Assembly (NCBI GenBank): GCA_937926325.1
Contig: CALAZQ010000169.1
Location: forward strand, 1-19,869
Source: an uncultured Planctomycetaceae bacterium
GTDB taxonomy: Bacteria > Planctomycetota > Planctomycetia > Pirellulales > UBA1268
DNA: 19,869 nt
Reading direction: 5' to 3'
Under the pieces are notes generated by a model, which was not told the DNA's origin, did not search any database, and was given only the letters and a program-made list of their open reading frames with translations. Below, piece by piece: positions 7,104 to 14,351 of this stretch. Position numbers and translations under genes: made by a program. Each line of letters starts with the position of its first letter. The stretch's first letter is position 1.

Positions 7104-8123
7104 TCAGCCAGCCGCCGAAAATGATCGGGCCACCACCTCGGCCTCGATCTGTCCGAAGCGACAGCAGCGGCCCGTGTCGCGATTGATGAACTCCACCACC
7201 GCCGGCGCAAAGAGCGCCGGATCGAGGGCATAGAAATCGCCATTGGCCTGCTTGAACAGCTCGCCAAACGGCTGCCCGTGGGCCGGGGAGTGGCTGCTGA
7301 CGATCTGCGGGCCGATCAGGTCGAGGCTGGCATCGTCCCCGACGACCTCGAGCTGGGCGAATCCCCCATAAAGAATCGCGTCGTTGGTCATGCCGATGGC
7401 GGCCAGATCAGCGGCTGCCACCGGGGGCAGCGGAGCCGCCGCCCGGCCCGCGACGATGCGGCCGAGGTCGAACTGCCGTTCGTGCAGCTGGTGCAGCGCC
7501 GTCTCAAGCGACCGAGCGACGACCTGCAGCGTACCCGCCGGGCTCGCGGTGGCGGCCACCAGCAGAATCAATCCGTCCGGTGCCACGCCGGCGCGGTCGG
7601 CAAGCCGGCGACAGACCTGTTCTGGCGGAAGCTGGCCCGACTCCAGCAGGCCGACCGCCACCGCCGGTCGCTCCCGCCCGCCGATGGTGTCGAAGAGCGG
7701 CTCGCCCCCGATGGCGGCTCGAAGTGGCCCGCTTGCCATGGCAAAGTAACCGCCCTCGTCAACCTTCCAGCCGGCATACTGGGCCCCCAGGCACGCAGCC
7801 ACCGGATCGGTGGACGCGACCTCGACAACCGGCCAGGGGCATTCCGGCCAGACCTGTTCCAGCGGCGTGCCCTTTCCGATGTCCTGCAGCCTGACCTCAC
7901 CCCGGCCCCCTAAGGCCGCCCGGGCAAGCAGGATGCCCAGCCTGTTTCCGCCGCTGGCGCTAACCCCGCAGTCAATCACCCGGCAGCCGCCACGATGGTG
8001 CACCTCCGCAGCAAAGCGGGCCGGGTTTTCCAGCAAACCGGTAAGCAGCGAGACGGCGGCGGCATTGAGCGTGGGAGAGGCGTCCCTCCCAGCGGCAGGA
8101 TCGATAGCAGAGGGCTGATTCAA
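7104..8123 (-). CDS. mch: Methenyl-tetrahydromethanopterin cyclohydrolase
   Basis: Mch hydrolyses methenyl-H4MPT to 5-formyl-H4MPT in the cytoplasm, the step after Mtd. Family features are the N-terminal CRVIDCGVSASGGNRLG (about 47-63), GYFAMASGP, ASPAGTLQVVARSLETALH, the diagnostic TNDAILYGG and a C-terminal EVVARSF. The frame is open back to an ATG at 8303, but that part has no family likeness and would cross the divergent promoter region. The best start is TTG at 8123, giving 339 residues, close to the usual 310-330; there is no in-frame ATG or GTG nearby and no evident Shine-Dalgarno, so the start is uncertain. The start codon lies in the arm of a possible leader hairpin. The ATP-grasp gene follows 6 bp downstream. 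Confidence 0.92.
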   Translation of the reverse strand: MNQPSAIDPAAGRDASPTLNAAAVSLLTGLLENPARFAAEVHHRGGCRVIDCGVSASGGNRLGILLARAALGGRGEVRLQDIGKGTPLEQVWPECPWPVVEVASTDPVAACLGAQYAGWKVDEGGYFAMASGPLRAAIGGEPLFDTIGGRERPAVAVGLLESGQLPPEQVCRRLADRAGVAPDGLILLVAATASPAGTLQVVARSLETALHQLHERQFDLGRIVAGRAAAPLPPVAAADLAAIGMTNDAILYGGFAQLEVVGDDASLDLIGPQIVSSHSPAHGQPFGELFKQANGDFYALDPALFAPAVVEFINRDTGRCCRFGQIEAEVVARSFSAAG

Positions 8124-8178
8124 GGCAGCAGTGTTTCTCGAAACGCGGAGGAGGAGACAGGGTGATTTGACTGCCTTA
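8121..8178 (-). promoter_or_regulatory. Possible leader hairpin covering the mch start codon
   Basis: On the minus strand TAAGGCAG (8178-8171) can pair with CTGCCTTG (8128-8121), one U-G pair included, so the proposed TTG start of mch (8123-8121) lies in the second arm. The loop holds a second dyad GTTTC-GA-GAAAC (8144-8133) and a CU-rich run like an anti-Shine-Dalgarno. This would hinder initiation if formed. It depends on the start choice being right. Confidence 0.3.
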
Positions 8179-8222
8179 TCAAAGACCGAAGGTTCGCTGA
8201 GCCGTGACCACCCGAAACCGCT

Positions 8223-8251
8223 ATCTTTGTCGCAGAAGATTGGCTTGGCAA
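8223..8251 (-). promoter_or_regulatory. Candidate mch promoter
   Basis: Read on the minus strand, TTGCCA (8251-8246), a 17-base spacer and AAAGAT (8228-8223) resemble the proposed rnpB promoter in both hexamers and spacing. A start near 8216 would leave a leader of about 93 nt before the mch TTG. The -10 match to consensus is weak. Confidence 0.3.
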
Positions 8252-8323
8252 CCGCCGGGGCACCGGCAACTGCCAGCCAGACGATGCCGCTGAACGACTT
8301 CACGCTGCCCAGAGGGCGGACGA

Positions 8324-8995
8324 ATGCCGAGTCTCACCGTCGAAAATTACGTGAAGGCGATCTATCAGATCGCGGCCACACATGGCCACCAGGCGGTCAG
8401 CACCGGTCAACTGGCCGCTGCACTCGGCGTGGCGCCGGGGACGGTCACCAGCATGCTGAAAACCCTCGATACCGCCCGGCTGGCGACCCACACCCCCTAC
8501 GAAGGGGTCGCCCTGTCGGAAACGGGCCGAGCGCTCGCCCTGCGGGTGATTCGCCGACACCGACTGATTGAGCAGTTTTTGGTGCAGACCCTCGAGATGA
8601 CCTGGGATGAGGTCCACGAAGAGGCCGAACACATGGAGCATGCGGTCAGCGACCTGCTGGTCGATCGGATCGACGCCTATCTGGGTCGGCCCGAGGTTGA
8701 TCCCCACGGCGACCCGATCCCGCGGGGTGACGCCGATCGGATCGAGGAGGTCACCGATGCCGGCCACACCCTCGCCGCCGCCGCCGCGGGCGAGCGGTTC
8801 CGGGTGACCCGCGTCCTCGATCAGTCCCCGCCATTTCTCCGCTATCTGGCCGAAAGCGGGCTGGTGCTCGATGCGGTCGGCAGCGTTGAACGGGCGGTCG
8901 ATGATGCCGGGGTGGTTCGGGTTCACATCGGCGGTGGATCGATCGCCTTGCCCCGAGACGCTGCCGCCAGCCTGATCGTCACTCCGCTTTCCTAG
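8324..8995 (+). CDS. DtxR/MntR-family metal-dependent transcriptional regulator
   Basis: Iron- or manganese-sensing repressor family. In 223 residues it has the winged helix (about 6-62, recognition helix around APGTVTSMLKTL), a dimerisation domain (about 63-140) and a C-terminal SH3-like domain (about 148-218). Numbering matches DtxR directly: His79, Glu83 and His98 are kept, as are Glu102 (Cys in DtxR, Glu in MntR), Glu105 and His106. The residue equivalent to DtxR Met10/MntR Asp8 is Asn8, and MntR Glu11 is Lys11, so the second metal site differs from both models. PHGDPIP (702-722 of the gene's region; residues about 126-132) matches the DtxR NPIP loop. It is divergent from mch with about 200 bp between, and its 3' end overlaps the PTPS-like gene by 17 bp. 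Targets are unknown. Confidence 0.88.
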   Translation: MPSLTVENYVKAIYQIAATHGHQAVSTGQLAAALGVAPGTVTSMLKTLDTARLATHTPYEGVALSETGRALALRVIRRHRLIEQFLVQTLEMTWDEVHEEAEHMEHAVSDLLVDRIDAYLGRPEVDPHGDPIPRGDADRIEEVTDAGHTLAAAAAGERFRVTRVLDQSPPFLRYLAESGLVLDAVGSVERAVDDAGVVRVHIGGGSIALPRDAAASLIVTPLS

Positions 8996-9500
8996 CCGAC
9001 TCCGGTAGCTGCTCCCAAATCGCCGCTTGGCCGAGGCACTCATCGACCTCAACCCGCAGTCCAGCCGTAAGCGGCTGGCCAGCCGCGGCGAAGGCGTTGA
9101 GCAGTTCGCGGCCAATCCAGCGGGCCAGCCACTCGGCGGTGGTGTTGGCCAGCGGCAGCAGGCGGCACTCGTCAGCTGGGAACACCCAGCGGCGGCTGCC
9201 GAACCGGACCTCCACCTCGGGCTGACCGGCGACGATCTGTTCCATGACGGTCAGCAGCCGATTCTCGGTCGGCAGCAGCATGGCATGGTCGAGCCGCGCG
9301 ACGATGGCCGTCAGCGTGTCCCGCAGCCGAATGAAATCGACCACCATGCCGTGGCGGTCGGGACTGCCGACGACCTCGCAGGCAACGGTCCAGTTGTGCC
9401 CATGAATCGGCTCACAGATCTCGTCGGTGAGGGTGATGAAGTGACCAGCAGAAAAGACGTGAACAGCTTTTCGCATGGTGACGCGGTAGTGGTCGGGCAT
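8979..9500 (-). CDS. 6-pyruvoyl-tetrahydropterin synthase / QueD-like protein
   Basis: A 173-residue member of the PTPS/QueD fold, which acts on 7,8-dihydroneopterin triphosphate. The zinc ligands are visible as His20 (FSAGH) and His33/His35 (HGHNW), and the catalytic cysteine as Cys29 in CEPIHGH. Further family marks are VVDF (53-56), LDHA (70-73), NTTAEWLA (119-126) and a C-terminal VEVDE. An insert around 93-116 makes it longer than the 120-residue QueD. The ATG at 9500 is preferred over a TTG at 9545 because the family begins at this strand. It lies 69 bp downstream of the CitG-like gene and is probably co-transcribed. No other queuosine gene is present, and the neighbours are H4MPT genes, so a pterin-cofactor role is a fair inference; queuosine synthesis remains possible. 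Confidence 0.85.
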   Translation of the reverse strand: MPDHYRVTMRKAVHVFSAGHFITLTDEICEPIHGHNWTVACEVVGSPDRHGMVVDFIRLRDTLTAIVARLDHAMLLPTENRLLTVMEQIVAGQPEVEVRFGSRRWVFPADECRLLPLANTTAEWLARWIGRELLNAFAAAGQPLTAGLRVEVDECLGQAAIWEQLPESARKAE

Positions 9501-9569
9501 GAGTGGTCTGTCCGGAGAACGTGATCGGGGATTGTCGGCGGTCAACAGTGAAGCGTCGGGCCGGGCCGC

Positions 9570-10520
9570 TCACCCTTCGGTTGTGATGGACCGCCAGAGG
9601 TGAATATAGAGGGCTGCAGCGATCAGGTCGGCCGTGGTGCCGGGGTTGAGCCGGCGGGGGCGGCGGAGGCTGCGGTCGAAGTGGGCAACGGCGGTTGGCC
9701 ACGCCGGGCCGGAAAGGTCGGCGATGGCCGCGGCCTGCCGGGAGACCTCGATTGCGGCCGGCAGCCCGTGCCGTCGGGCAATCAGGGAGTCGGGTGTTCG
9801 GGCCAGTTGTCGCACCGCTGCCCGCACGATGGCCTCTTCCCAGCCGTGGCCGGCTGCCTCAAGCTGCGCCAGGTCGGCCACCGGCCCGATCCACAGTGAC
9901 TCATAGCCCTGGGCCCAGAGGGCGGCGATGCTGTCGCCCGGCGTTCGTGCAGCTGCCGCCTGCATGGCGGCAAGGATCGATCGGGGAGCCGGCCCGGCAA
10001 CGTCGTGCTGAGGCTGCCGGCCGAGCCCCCCGGCGCCGGCCGCGCGAATCGCCGCGTAGATCGCCGCTGCATCGGCCTCATCGAGCTTGGCAAGGAGCTG
10101 CCTCACTGCCGCCGGCACGAGCTCATGGCCAGCGGCCACGGTCGCCGCCATTGGGGCAACCGCCAGCACGATCCCGAGATTGGCATTGGACTGGCTGACC
10201 GCCCGCGATGCTGCGACGGCCGCGTGGATGACCTGGCCGAGCGGCTCGCGGCCAGCCCGATCCAGCGGCGGGCCGATGGCCCGGGCGGCGGCCTGCAGGT
10301 CGGCATACGAGAGATCGGCAAAGGCCGCCTCGGGATGGACGTTGCCCGGCTTGCGGGCCGTTGCCTCGAGCAGACTGGCGGCTGTGGCTGCCCAGCCCGG
10401 GCTGTGGCGGCCGGCGTCTGCGATCTTTCCGCCGGCCAACGCCGACGCCGCCTCGCGGAGCGACTGGTCACCGGCCGGGAAATGTGAGTTCTCGATGTCG
10501 GGCATCACATCGGTGGGCAT
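9570..10520 (-). CDS. CitG/MdcB-like protein (triphosphoribosyl-dephospho-CoA synthase family)
   Basis: A 316-residue protein of the CitG family, whose founding members attach a triphosphoribosyl group to dephospho-CoA for citrate or malonate lyase. Family marks are LEATARKPGNVHP (51-63), SYADLQAAA (71-79), SQSNANLGIVLAVAPM (109-124), GLGRQPQHDVAG (165-176) and a late PGTTADLIAAALYIH. No citrate or malonate lyase gene is nearby. CitG-like genes recur in bacterial H4MPT neighbourhoods, where a phosphoribosyl-transfer step in cofactor synthesis would fit; this is inference. The start is either ATG at 10520 or ATG at 10505; neither has a good ribosome site. It is divergent from ppk1 and precedes the PTPS-like gene on the same strand. 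Confidence 0.82.
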   Translation of the reverse strand: MPTDVMPDIENSHFPAGDQSLREAASALAGGKIADAGRHSPGWAATAASLLEATARKPGNVHPEAAFADLSYADLQAAARAIGPPLDRAGREPLGQVIHAAVAASRAVSQSNANLGIVLAVAPMAATVAAGHELVPAAVRQLLAKLDEADAAAIYAAIRAAGAGGLGRQPQHDVAGPAPRSILAAMQAAAARTPGDSIAALWAQGYESLWIGPVADLAQLEAAGHGWEEAIVRAAVRQLARTPDSLIARRHGLPAAIEVSRQAAAIADLSGPAWPTAVAHFDRSLRRPRRLNPGTTADLIAAALYIHLWRSITTEG

Positions 10521-10591
10521 GGTATGAAACAATCCGGCGGCAGCCGATCGGGTGCGCCGCCACCCATCTGCCGCCTCGTATCGCCATCGGG

Positions 10592-10597
10592 AAGGAG
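10592..10597 (+). promoter_or_regulatory. Ribosome binding site that fixes the ppk1 start
   Basis: AAGGAG at 10592-10597 stands 7 bases before ATG 10605. The frame is open further upstream to an ATG at 10524, but that one has no such site and adds 27 low-complexity residues. Confidence 0.8.
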
Positions 10598-10604
10598 CAC
10601 CATC

Positions 10605-12851
10605 ATGCCACAGACCCCCAGCATCACCATCGGGCCAGAGGCCTTCATCAACCGCGAGCTGAGCTGGCTGGAATTCAACCTCCGCGTGCTCGAGGAGGCG
10701 GAGAATCCAGAAAATCCATTGCTGGAACGGATGAAGTTCCTGGCGATCTTCAGCTCGAACCTCGATGAGTTTTTCATGGTCCGGGTGGCGGGTGTCCGTG
10801 AGCAGGCCTTTGGGGACGGCGCACCTCAGGATTTTGCCGCCGACGGCATGACTGCGATCGAGCAACTGCGGGCGATCGGTGCCCGCACCCAGGAACTGGT
10901 CGCCCGTCAGTACCGCTGCCTCCGCGAGAGTATTGGACCGGCGATGGTGGAGGCTGGCTTCAGCGTCATGAAGTACGCCGACCTTGATGCCGAGCAGCGG
11001 GAGTATGTCGATACCTTCTTTCGGGAGCGGGCCCTGCCGATCCTGACCCCGATGGCCTGCGACCCGGCCCATCCCTCGCCGCGGTATCACAACCGTGGGC
11101 TTTATCTCGGGGCGATGCTCGAGCATGAGGCGGGCCTCGGCCCGAAGCAGCTCTTCGCCGTTGTGCAGGTGCCCCAGGTGCTGCCGCGAATCGTCGTCCT
11201 GCCCGGCAGTGGCGGTGGAAAGGCTGCGTTCGTGCTGCTGGAGGAACTGGTTGCCGCCCGGCTTCCGGAACTCTTCGGCGGATTCTCAGTGAAGTCGTGG
11301 ACGACCTTCCGGATCACCCGGGACTGTGACCTTGAACTGCTCGAGCAAGAGTCGGACGACATGCTCCGGCTGATCGAGGAGCGGCTCAAGGCCCGGCAGC
11401 GGGGGCAGGCGGTGCGAATCGAGATTGCGGCCAAGGCCGACGAGGCGATCGCCCAACGGATCATCGACGACGAAGACCTGCACAGCGGCAGCGACGACCC
11501 CGGCGATGCCGGCTATGACGAGGTCTACCGCATCGATGGGCCACTCGATCTGACCGGGCTCTGGGAGCTTTACAAGCTTCCCGGGTTTGAGAAATTTCAC
11601 GATGCGGTCTTCACCCCGAGAATGCCGCCTGCTTTTCGGCAACGGCGGGACATCTTCGCGGCGATCGCCCGGGAGGACATCCTCGTCCACCACCCTTATG
11701 AATCGTTCGACCCGGTGGTCGAGTTTGTCACGTCGGCGGCCAAGGACCCGCGGGTGCTGGCCATCAAGCAGACCCTCTACCGCACGAGTGGCGACTCACC
11801 GATCACCCGGGCGTTGATGGAGGCGGCGGAAGCCGGCAAGCATGTTACGGCGCTCGTGGAGCTGAAGGCCCGGTTCGACGAGGCCAACAATGTCAGCTGG
11901 GCCCGCCAACTCGAGCGGGCTGGTGTCCATGTCGTCTTCGGCTTTCTCGACCTCAAGACCCACTGCAAAGTCTCGCTGGTGGTGCGAAACGAACGAGACG
12001 GACTGAAGCGGTATGTTCATCTCGGGACCGGCAATTACAACCCCGCCACCGCCACGATCTATACCGACATCGGGCTGTTCACGGCCGATGAGGCGATTGC
12101 CGAGGATGCCACGGCGCTGTTCAACCTGCTGACCGGCTACTCGCAGGGCCATGCCTGGCAACAGCTGATCGTCGCCCCGAACGACCTTCACCGCCGGACC
12201 CTGGAACTGATCGATGGCCAGACCGCCCGCGCCGCAGCTGGCAAGCCGGCCCGGATTTTTGCCAAGGTCAACTCACTGGTTGACCATCAGGTGATCGAGG
12301 CCCTTTACCGGGCCAGCGAGGCGGGTGTGCCGATCGACATCCTCTCGCGGGGCATCTGTTCCCTGCGGCCCGGCGTGCCGGGGCTCAGTGAGAACATCAA
12401 GGTTCGCAGCATTGTTGACCGATTTTTGGAGCACAGCCGGATTTACATCTTCGGGGAAGGCGACGAGGCCGAGGTCTATCTGGCCAGTGCCGACTGGATG
12501 CCACGAAACTTCTTCCGGCGGGTCGAGGTGATGTTTCCGGTGCTGGCAGAACCGCTCCGGCGGCGGATGCTCGACTCGATCATTCCGACCTATCTCGCCG
12601 ACAACACCCGCACCCGCATCATGCAGGCCGACGGCAGTTTCGAACTGCTCCACCCGGCTGCGGGTGAAGAGCCGGTCCGCTGCCAGGTGCGGTTCATGGA
12701 AGAGTCGGCCAAACCCGCGGCGACCGCAACCAAGCTGCCGAGTCTGGACGGCGAAACCGGGGGCCAGCCGGCGGCGGTCAATGGCAAGCCCCGAGCCTCC
12801 GGGTCGCGGCCGCGTCAAGGCGGGTTGAAGGGGCGGAAGGCTCGCTCGTAA
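10605..12851 (+). CDS. ppk1: Polyphosphate kinase 1
   Basis: PPK1 reversibly builds inorganic polyphosphate from ATP. The 748-residue protein has the whole family layout: the N-terminal INRELSWLEFNLRVLEEA, the FSSNLDEFFMVRVAG block, the paired phospholipase-D-like catalytic domains with IKQTLYRT, LVELKARFDEANN, and KRYVHLGTGNYNPATATIYTD, and the late YLASADWMPRNFFRRVEVMFPV. His472 in VHLGTGN corresponds to the autophosphorylated His435 of the E. coli enzyme. The final 50 residues or so form a Lys/Arg/Pro-rich tail beyond the catalytic core. A strong Shine-Dalgarno supports ATG 10605. No ppx gene is adjacent; the DnaJ gene follows after 81 bp. Confidence 0.97.
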   Translation: MPQTPSITIGPEAFINRELSWLEFNLRVLEEAENPENPLLERMKFLAIFSSNLDEFFMVRVAGVREQAFGDGAPQDFAADGMTAIEQLRAIGARTQELVARQYRCLRESIGPAMVEAGFSVMKYADLDAEQREYVDTFFRERALPILTPMACDPAHPSPRYHNRGLYLGAMLEHEAGLGPKQLFAVVQVPQVLPRIVVLPGSGGGKAAFVLLEELVAARLPELFGGFSVKSWTTFRITRDCDLELLEQESDDMLRLIEERLKARQRGQAVRIEIAAKADEAIAQRIIDDEDLHSGSDDPGDAGYDEVYRIDGPLDLTGLWELYKLPGFEKFHDAVFTPRMPPAFRQRRDIFAAIAREDILVHHPYESFDPVVEFVTSAAKDPRVLAIKQTLYRTSGDSPITRALMEAAEAGKHVTALVELKARFDEANNVSWARQLERAGVHVVFGFLDLKTHCKVSLVVRNERDGLKRYVHLGTGNYNPATATIYTDIGLFTADEAIAEDATALFNLLTGYSQGHAWQQLIVAPNDLHRRTLELIDGQTARAAAGKPARIFAKVNSLVDHQVIEALYRASEAGVPIDILSRGICSLRPGVPGLSENIKVRSIVDRFLEHSRIYIFGEGDEAEVYLASADWMPRNFFRRVEVMFPVLAEPLRRRMLDSIIPTYLADNTRTRIMQADGSFELLHPAAGEEPVRCQVRFMEESAKPAATATKLPSLDGETGGQPAAVNGKPRASGSRPRQGGLKGRKARS

Positions 12852-12932
12852 ACTCCAGGGTTTCGGTTCGGCAGCCCGGGCAGGTCCGTGGCCTGACCGA
12901 TCTGGGCAGCGGTACGGGTGCAAGCCAACGCT

Positions 12933-13889
12933 ATGGCCGACGATCACTATCAGGTTCTCGGGGTGCCGCGGACGGCGACCGCGGAGGATATCCGGAAGGC
13001 CTACCGGGAGATGGCCAGGAAGTACCATCCCGACCTCCACCCCGACGACAAGGCAGCCCAGGAGCAGTTCAAGAAGGTGCAGACCGCCTTCGACGTGCTC
13101 AATGACCCGAGCAAGCGAGAGATGTACGACCGCTACGGCAGTTCCTTTGAGGGCGTCGGCGGTGGTGGCGGTGGCTGGAGCCCCCAAGGGCAGGCCGGTC
13201 CGTTTCCGGGCGGGCCACAGGCCGGTGCAGAGATCGACCTGGAAAGCCTCTTTGGCGGCGGCTTTGCCGATCTCTTCGGCGGCGGTGGTGGCCGTGGCAA
13301 GCGAGCCGGGCGGGGCCGACGGGCGGCGGCGATGCCGGGGGAGGATCTCTCGGCCACGATCACCGTGCCCTTCAAACTGGCGATCGACGGCGGCAAGACC
13401 GAGGTGCGGATCGAGCGGGATGGCCGTGGTGAGACGATCAGTGTCACCATTCCGCAGGGGCTGCCCGACGGCGGCCGGATGCGGCTGCGGGGCCAGGGGC
13501 GGCCTGGCAGCGGTGGTGGGCCGGCGGGCGATCTGCTGCTGCTGGTGCGGGTTGAGCCGCATCCCGTGTTCCGCCGCGACGGCGACACGCTCAGAGTCGG
13601 GCTGCCGATCACGCTCTCCGAAGCAATTGCCGGGGCCAAGGTCGATCTGCCGACACCCTGGGGCACGATCAGCCTGCGGATTCCACCGGGCACCTCTTCG
13701 GGCAAAAAGCTTCGGGCGGCTGGCATGGGCGTGCGGCATGCCAATGGAGCAAAGGGCGATCTGATCGCTGATGTCCAAATTGCCCTGCCGGGTGGAGCCG
13801 ATGCAGCAACAACCGAGGCCCTGCTCGAAGCTGCCCGGGCGGCCGAGGCGACGGCGACTGAGCCGCCTCGGGCGGGGCTGGTCTGGTGA
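12933..13889 (+). CDS. Type II DnaJ co-chaperone (CbpA-like)
   Basis: Hsp40 co-chaperone that stimulates DnaK ATPase. In 318 residues the J domain comes first (about 1-66, with HYQVLG and the HPD tripeptide in KYHPDLHPDD), then a long Gly/Phe-rich linker (about 70-135), then the two substrate-binding beta domains ending with ADVQIALP. The four CxxCxGxG zinc repeats of true DnaJ are absent, so it is a CbpA-type protein. ATG 12933 is chosen because the J domain begins there; an in-frame GTG at 12918 is an alternative. The stop overlaps the GTG start of rnpA by 4 bp, so expression of the chaperone and the RNase P protein is probably coupled. Confidence 0.93.
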   Translation: MADDHYQVLGVPRTATAEDIRKAYREMARKYHPDLHPDDKAAQEQFKKVQTAFDVLNDPSKREMYDRYGSSFEGVGGGGGGWSPQGQAGPFPGGPQAGAEIDLESLFGGGFADLFGGGGGRGKRAGRGRRAAAMPGEDLSATITVPFKLAIDGGKTEVRIERDGRGETISVTIPQGLPDGGRMRLRGQGRPGSGGGPAGDLLLLVRVEPHPVFRRDGDTLRVGLPITLSEAIAGAKVDLPTPWGTISLRIPPGTSSGKKLRAAGMGVRHANGAKGDLIADVQIALPGGADAATTEALLEAARAAEATATEPPRAGLVW

Positions 13890-14350
13890 CCGATGCTGGC
13901 GGGGATCGCCGTTTTCCTCGCGACGTCCGGCTGCGGCGACCACTGGATTTCAAGGCGGTCTACGCCGGGCGGCTGTCGGTGGCGGCTGGCCCGCTGGTGC
14001 TGTACGGACTGCGGCAGCCCGAGGCGACAACGGCAACACGGCTGGGCCTGTCGGTCTCCCGCCGGGTCGGCAAGGCGGTTGTCCGCAACCGCTGGAAGCG
14101 GCGGCTGCGGGACGTCTTCCGGAGGCTGCGGGCCCGGCTGCCCGCCGGGTTCGACCTGGTGGTGGTGGTGCGGGCGGTCGGTCCGCCGCGGGCCGGTGCA
14201 GCGGGGGTGGCGGCGATTGAGCGGCTGCTGCTCGACCTCGTCGGCCGGTTGGTCAGGAAAATCGGCAGGCGGGCAGGAGCTGCCGGGCCGTCCGACCAAG
14301 GGTCGTCACCCGACCCCGCGAAATCGTCACCCCCGGGTCAGGGCAGTTGA
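13886..14350 (+). CDS. rnpA: Ribonuclease P protein component
   Basis: Protein subunit of RNase P, which binds the rnpB RNA and the pre-tRNA leader. The 154-residue protein starts RFPRDVRLRRPLDFKAVYAGR, as the family does, and carries LGLSVSRRVGKAVVRNRWKRRLRDVFR (53-79 region) with the RNR core at 67-69, then FDLVVVVR. Residues beyond about 110 are an extra Ala/Pro/Ser tail, since most family members have about 115-125 residues. The GTG start overlaps the dnaJ stop. yidD begins one base after the stop. The usual upstream partner rpmH is not here. Confidence 0.94.
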   Translation: MTDAGGDRRFPRDVRLRRPLDFKAVYAGRLSVAAGPLVLYGLRQPEATTATRLGLSVSRRVGKAVVRNRWKRRLRDVFRRLRARLPAGFDLVVVVRAVGPPRAGAAGVAAIERLLLDLVGRLVRKIGRRAGAAGPSDQGSSPDPAKSSPPGQGS

Positions 14351-14351
14351 G

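Noticed and set aside
8124..8303. N-terminal extension of mch to an ATG at 8303
   Set aside because: It would add 60 residues without family likeness and fill the divergent regulatory region with the DtxR gene.
10521..11126. Upstream extension of the CitG-like frame opposite ppk1
   Set aside because: This stretch is antisense to well-conserved ppk1 codons and has no CitG similarity; high GC content leaves many long open frames.
12273..13943. 556-codon minus-strand frame
   Set aside because: It is antisense to ppk1, dnaJ and the start of rnpA; its composition is that of a GC-rich shadow frame.
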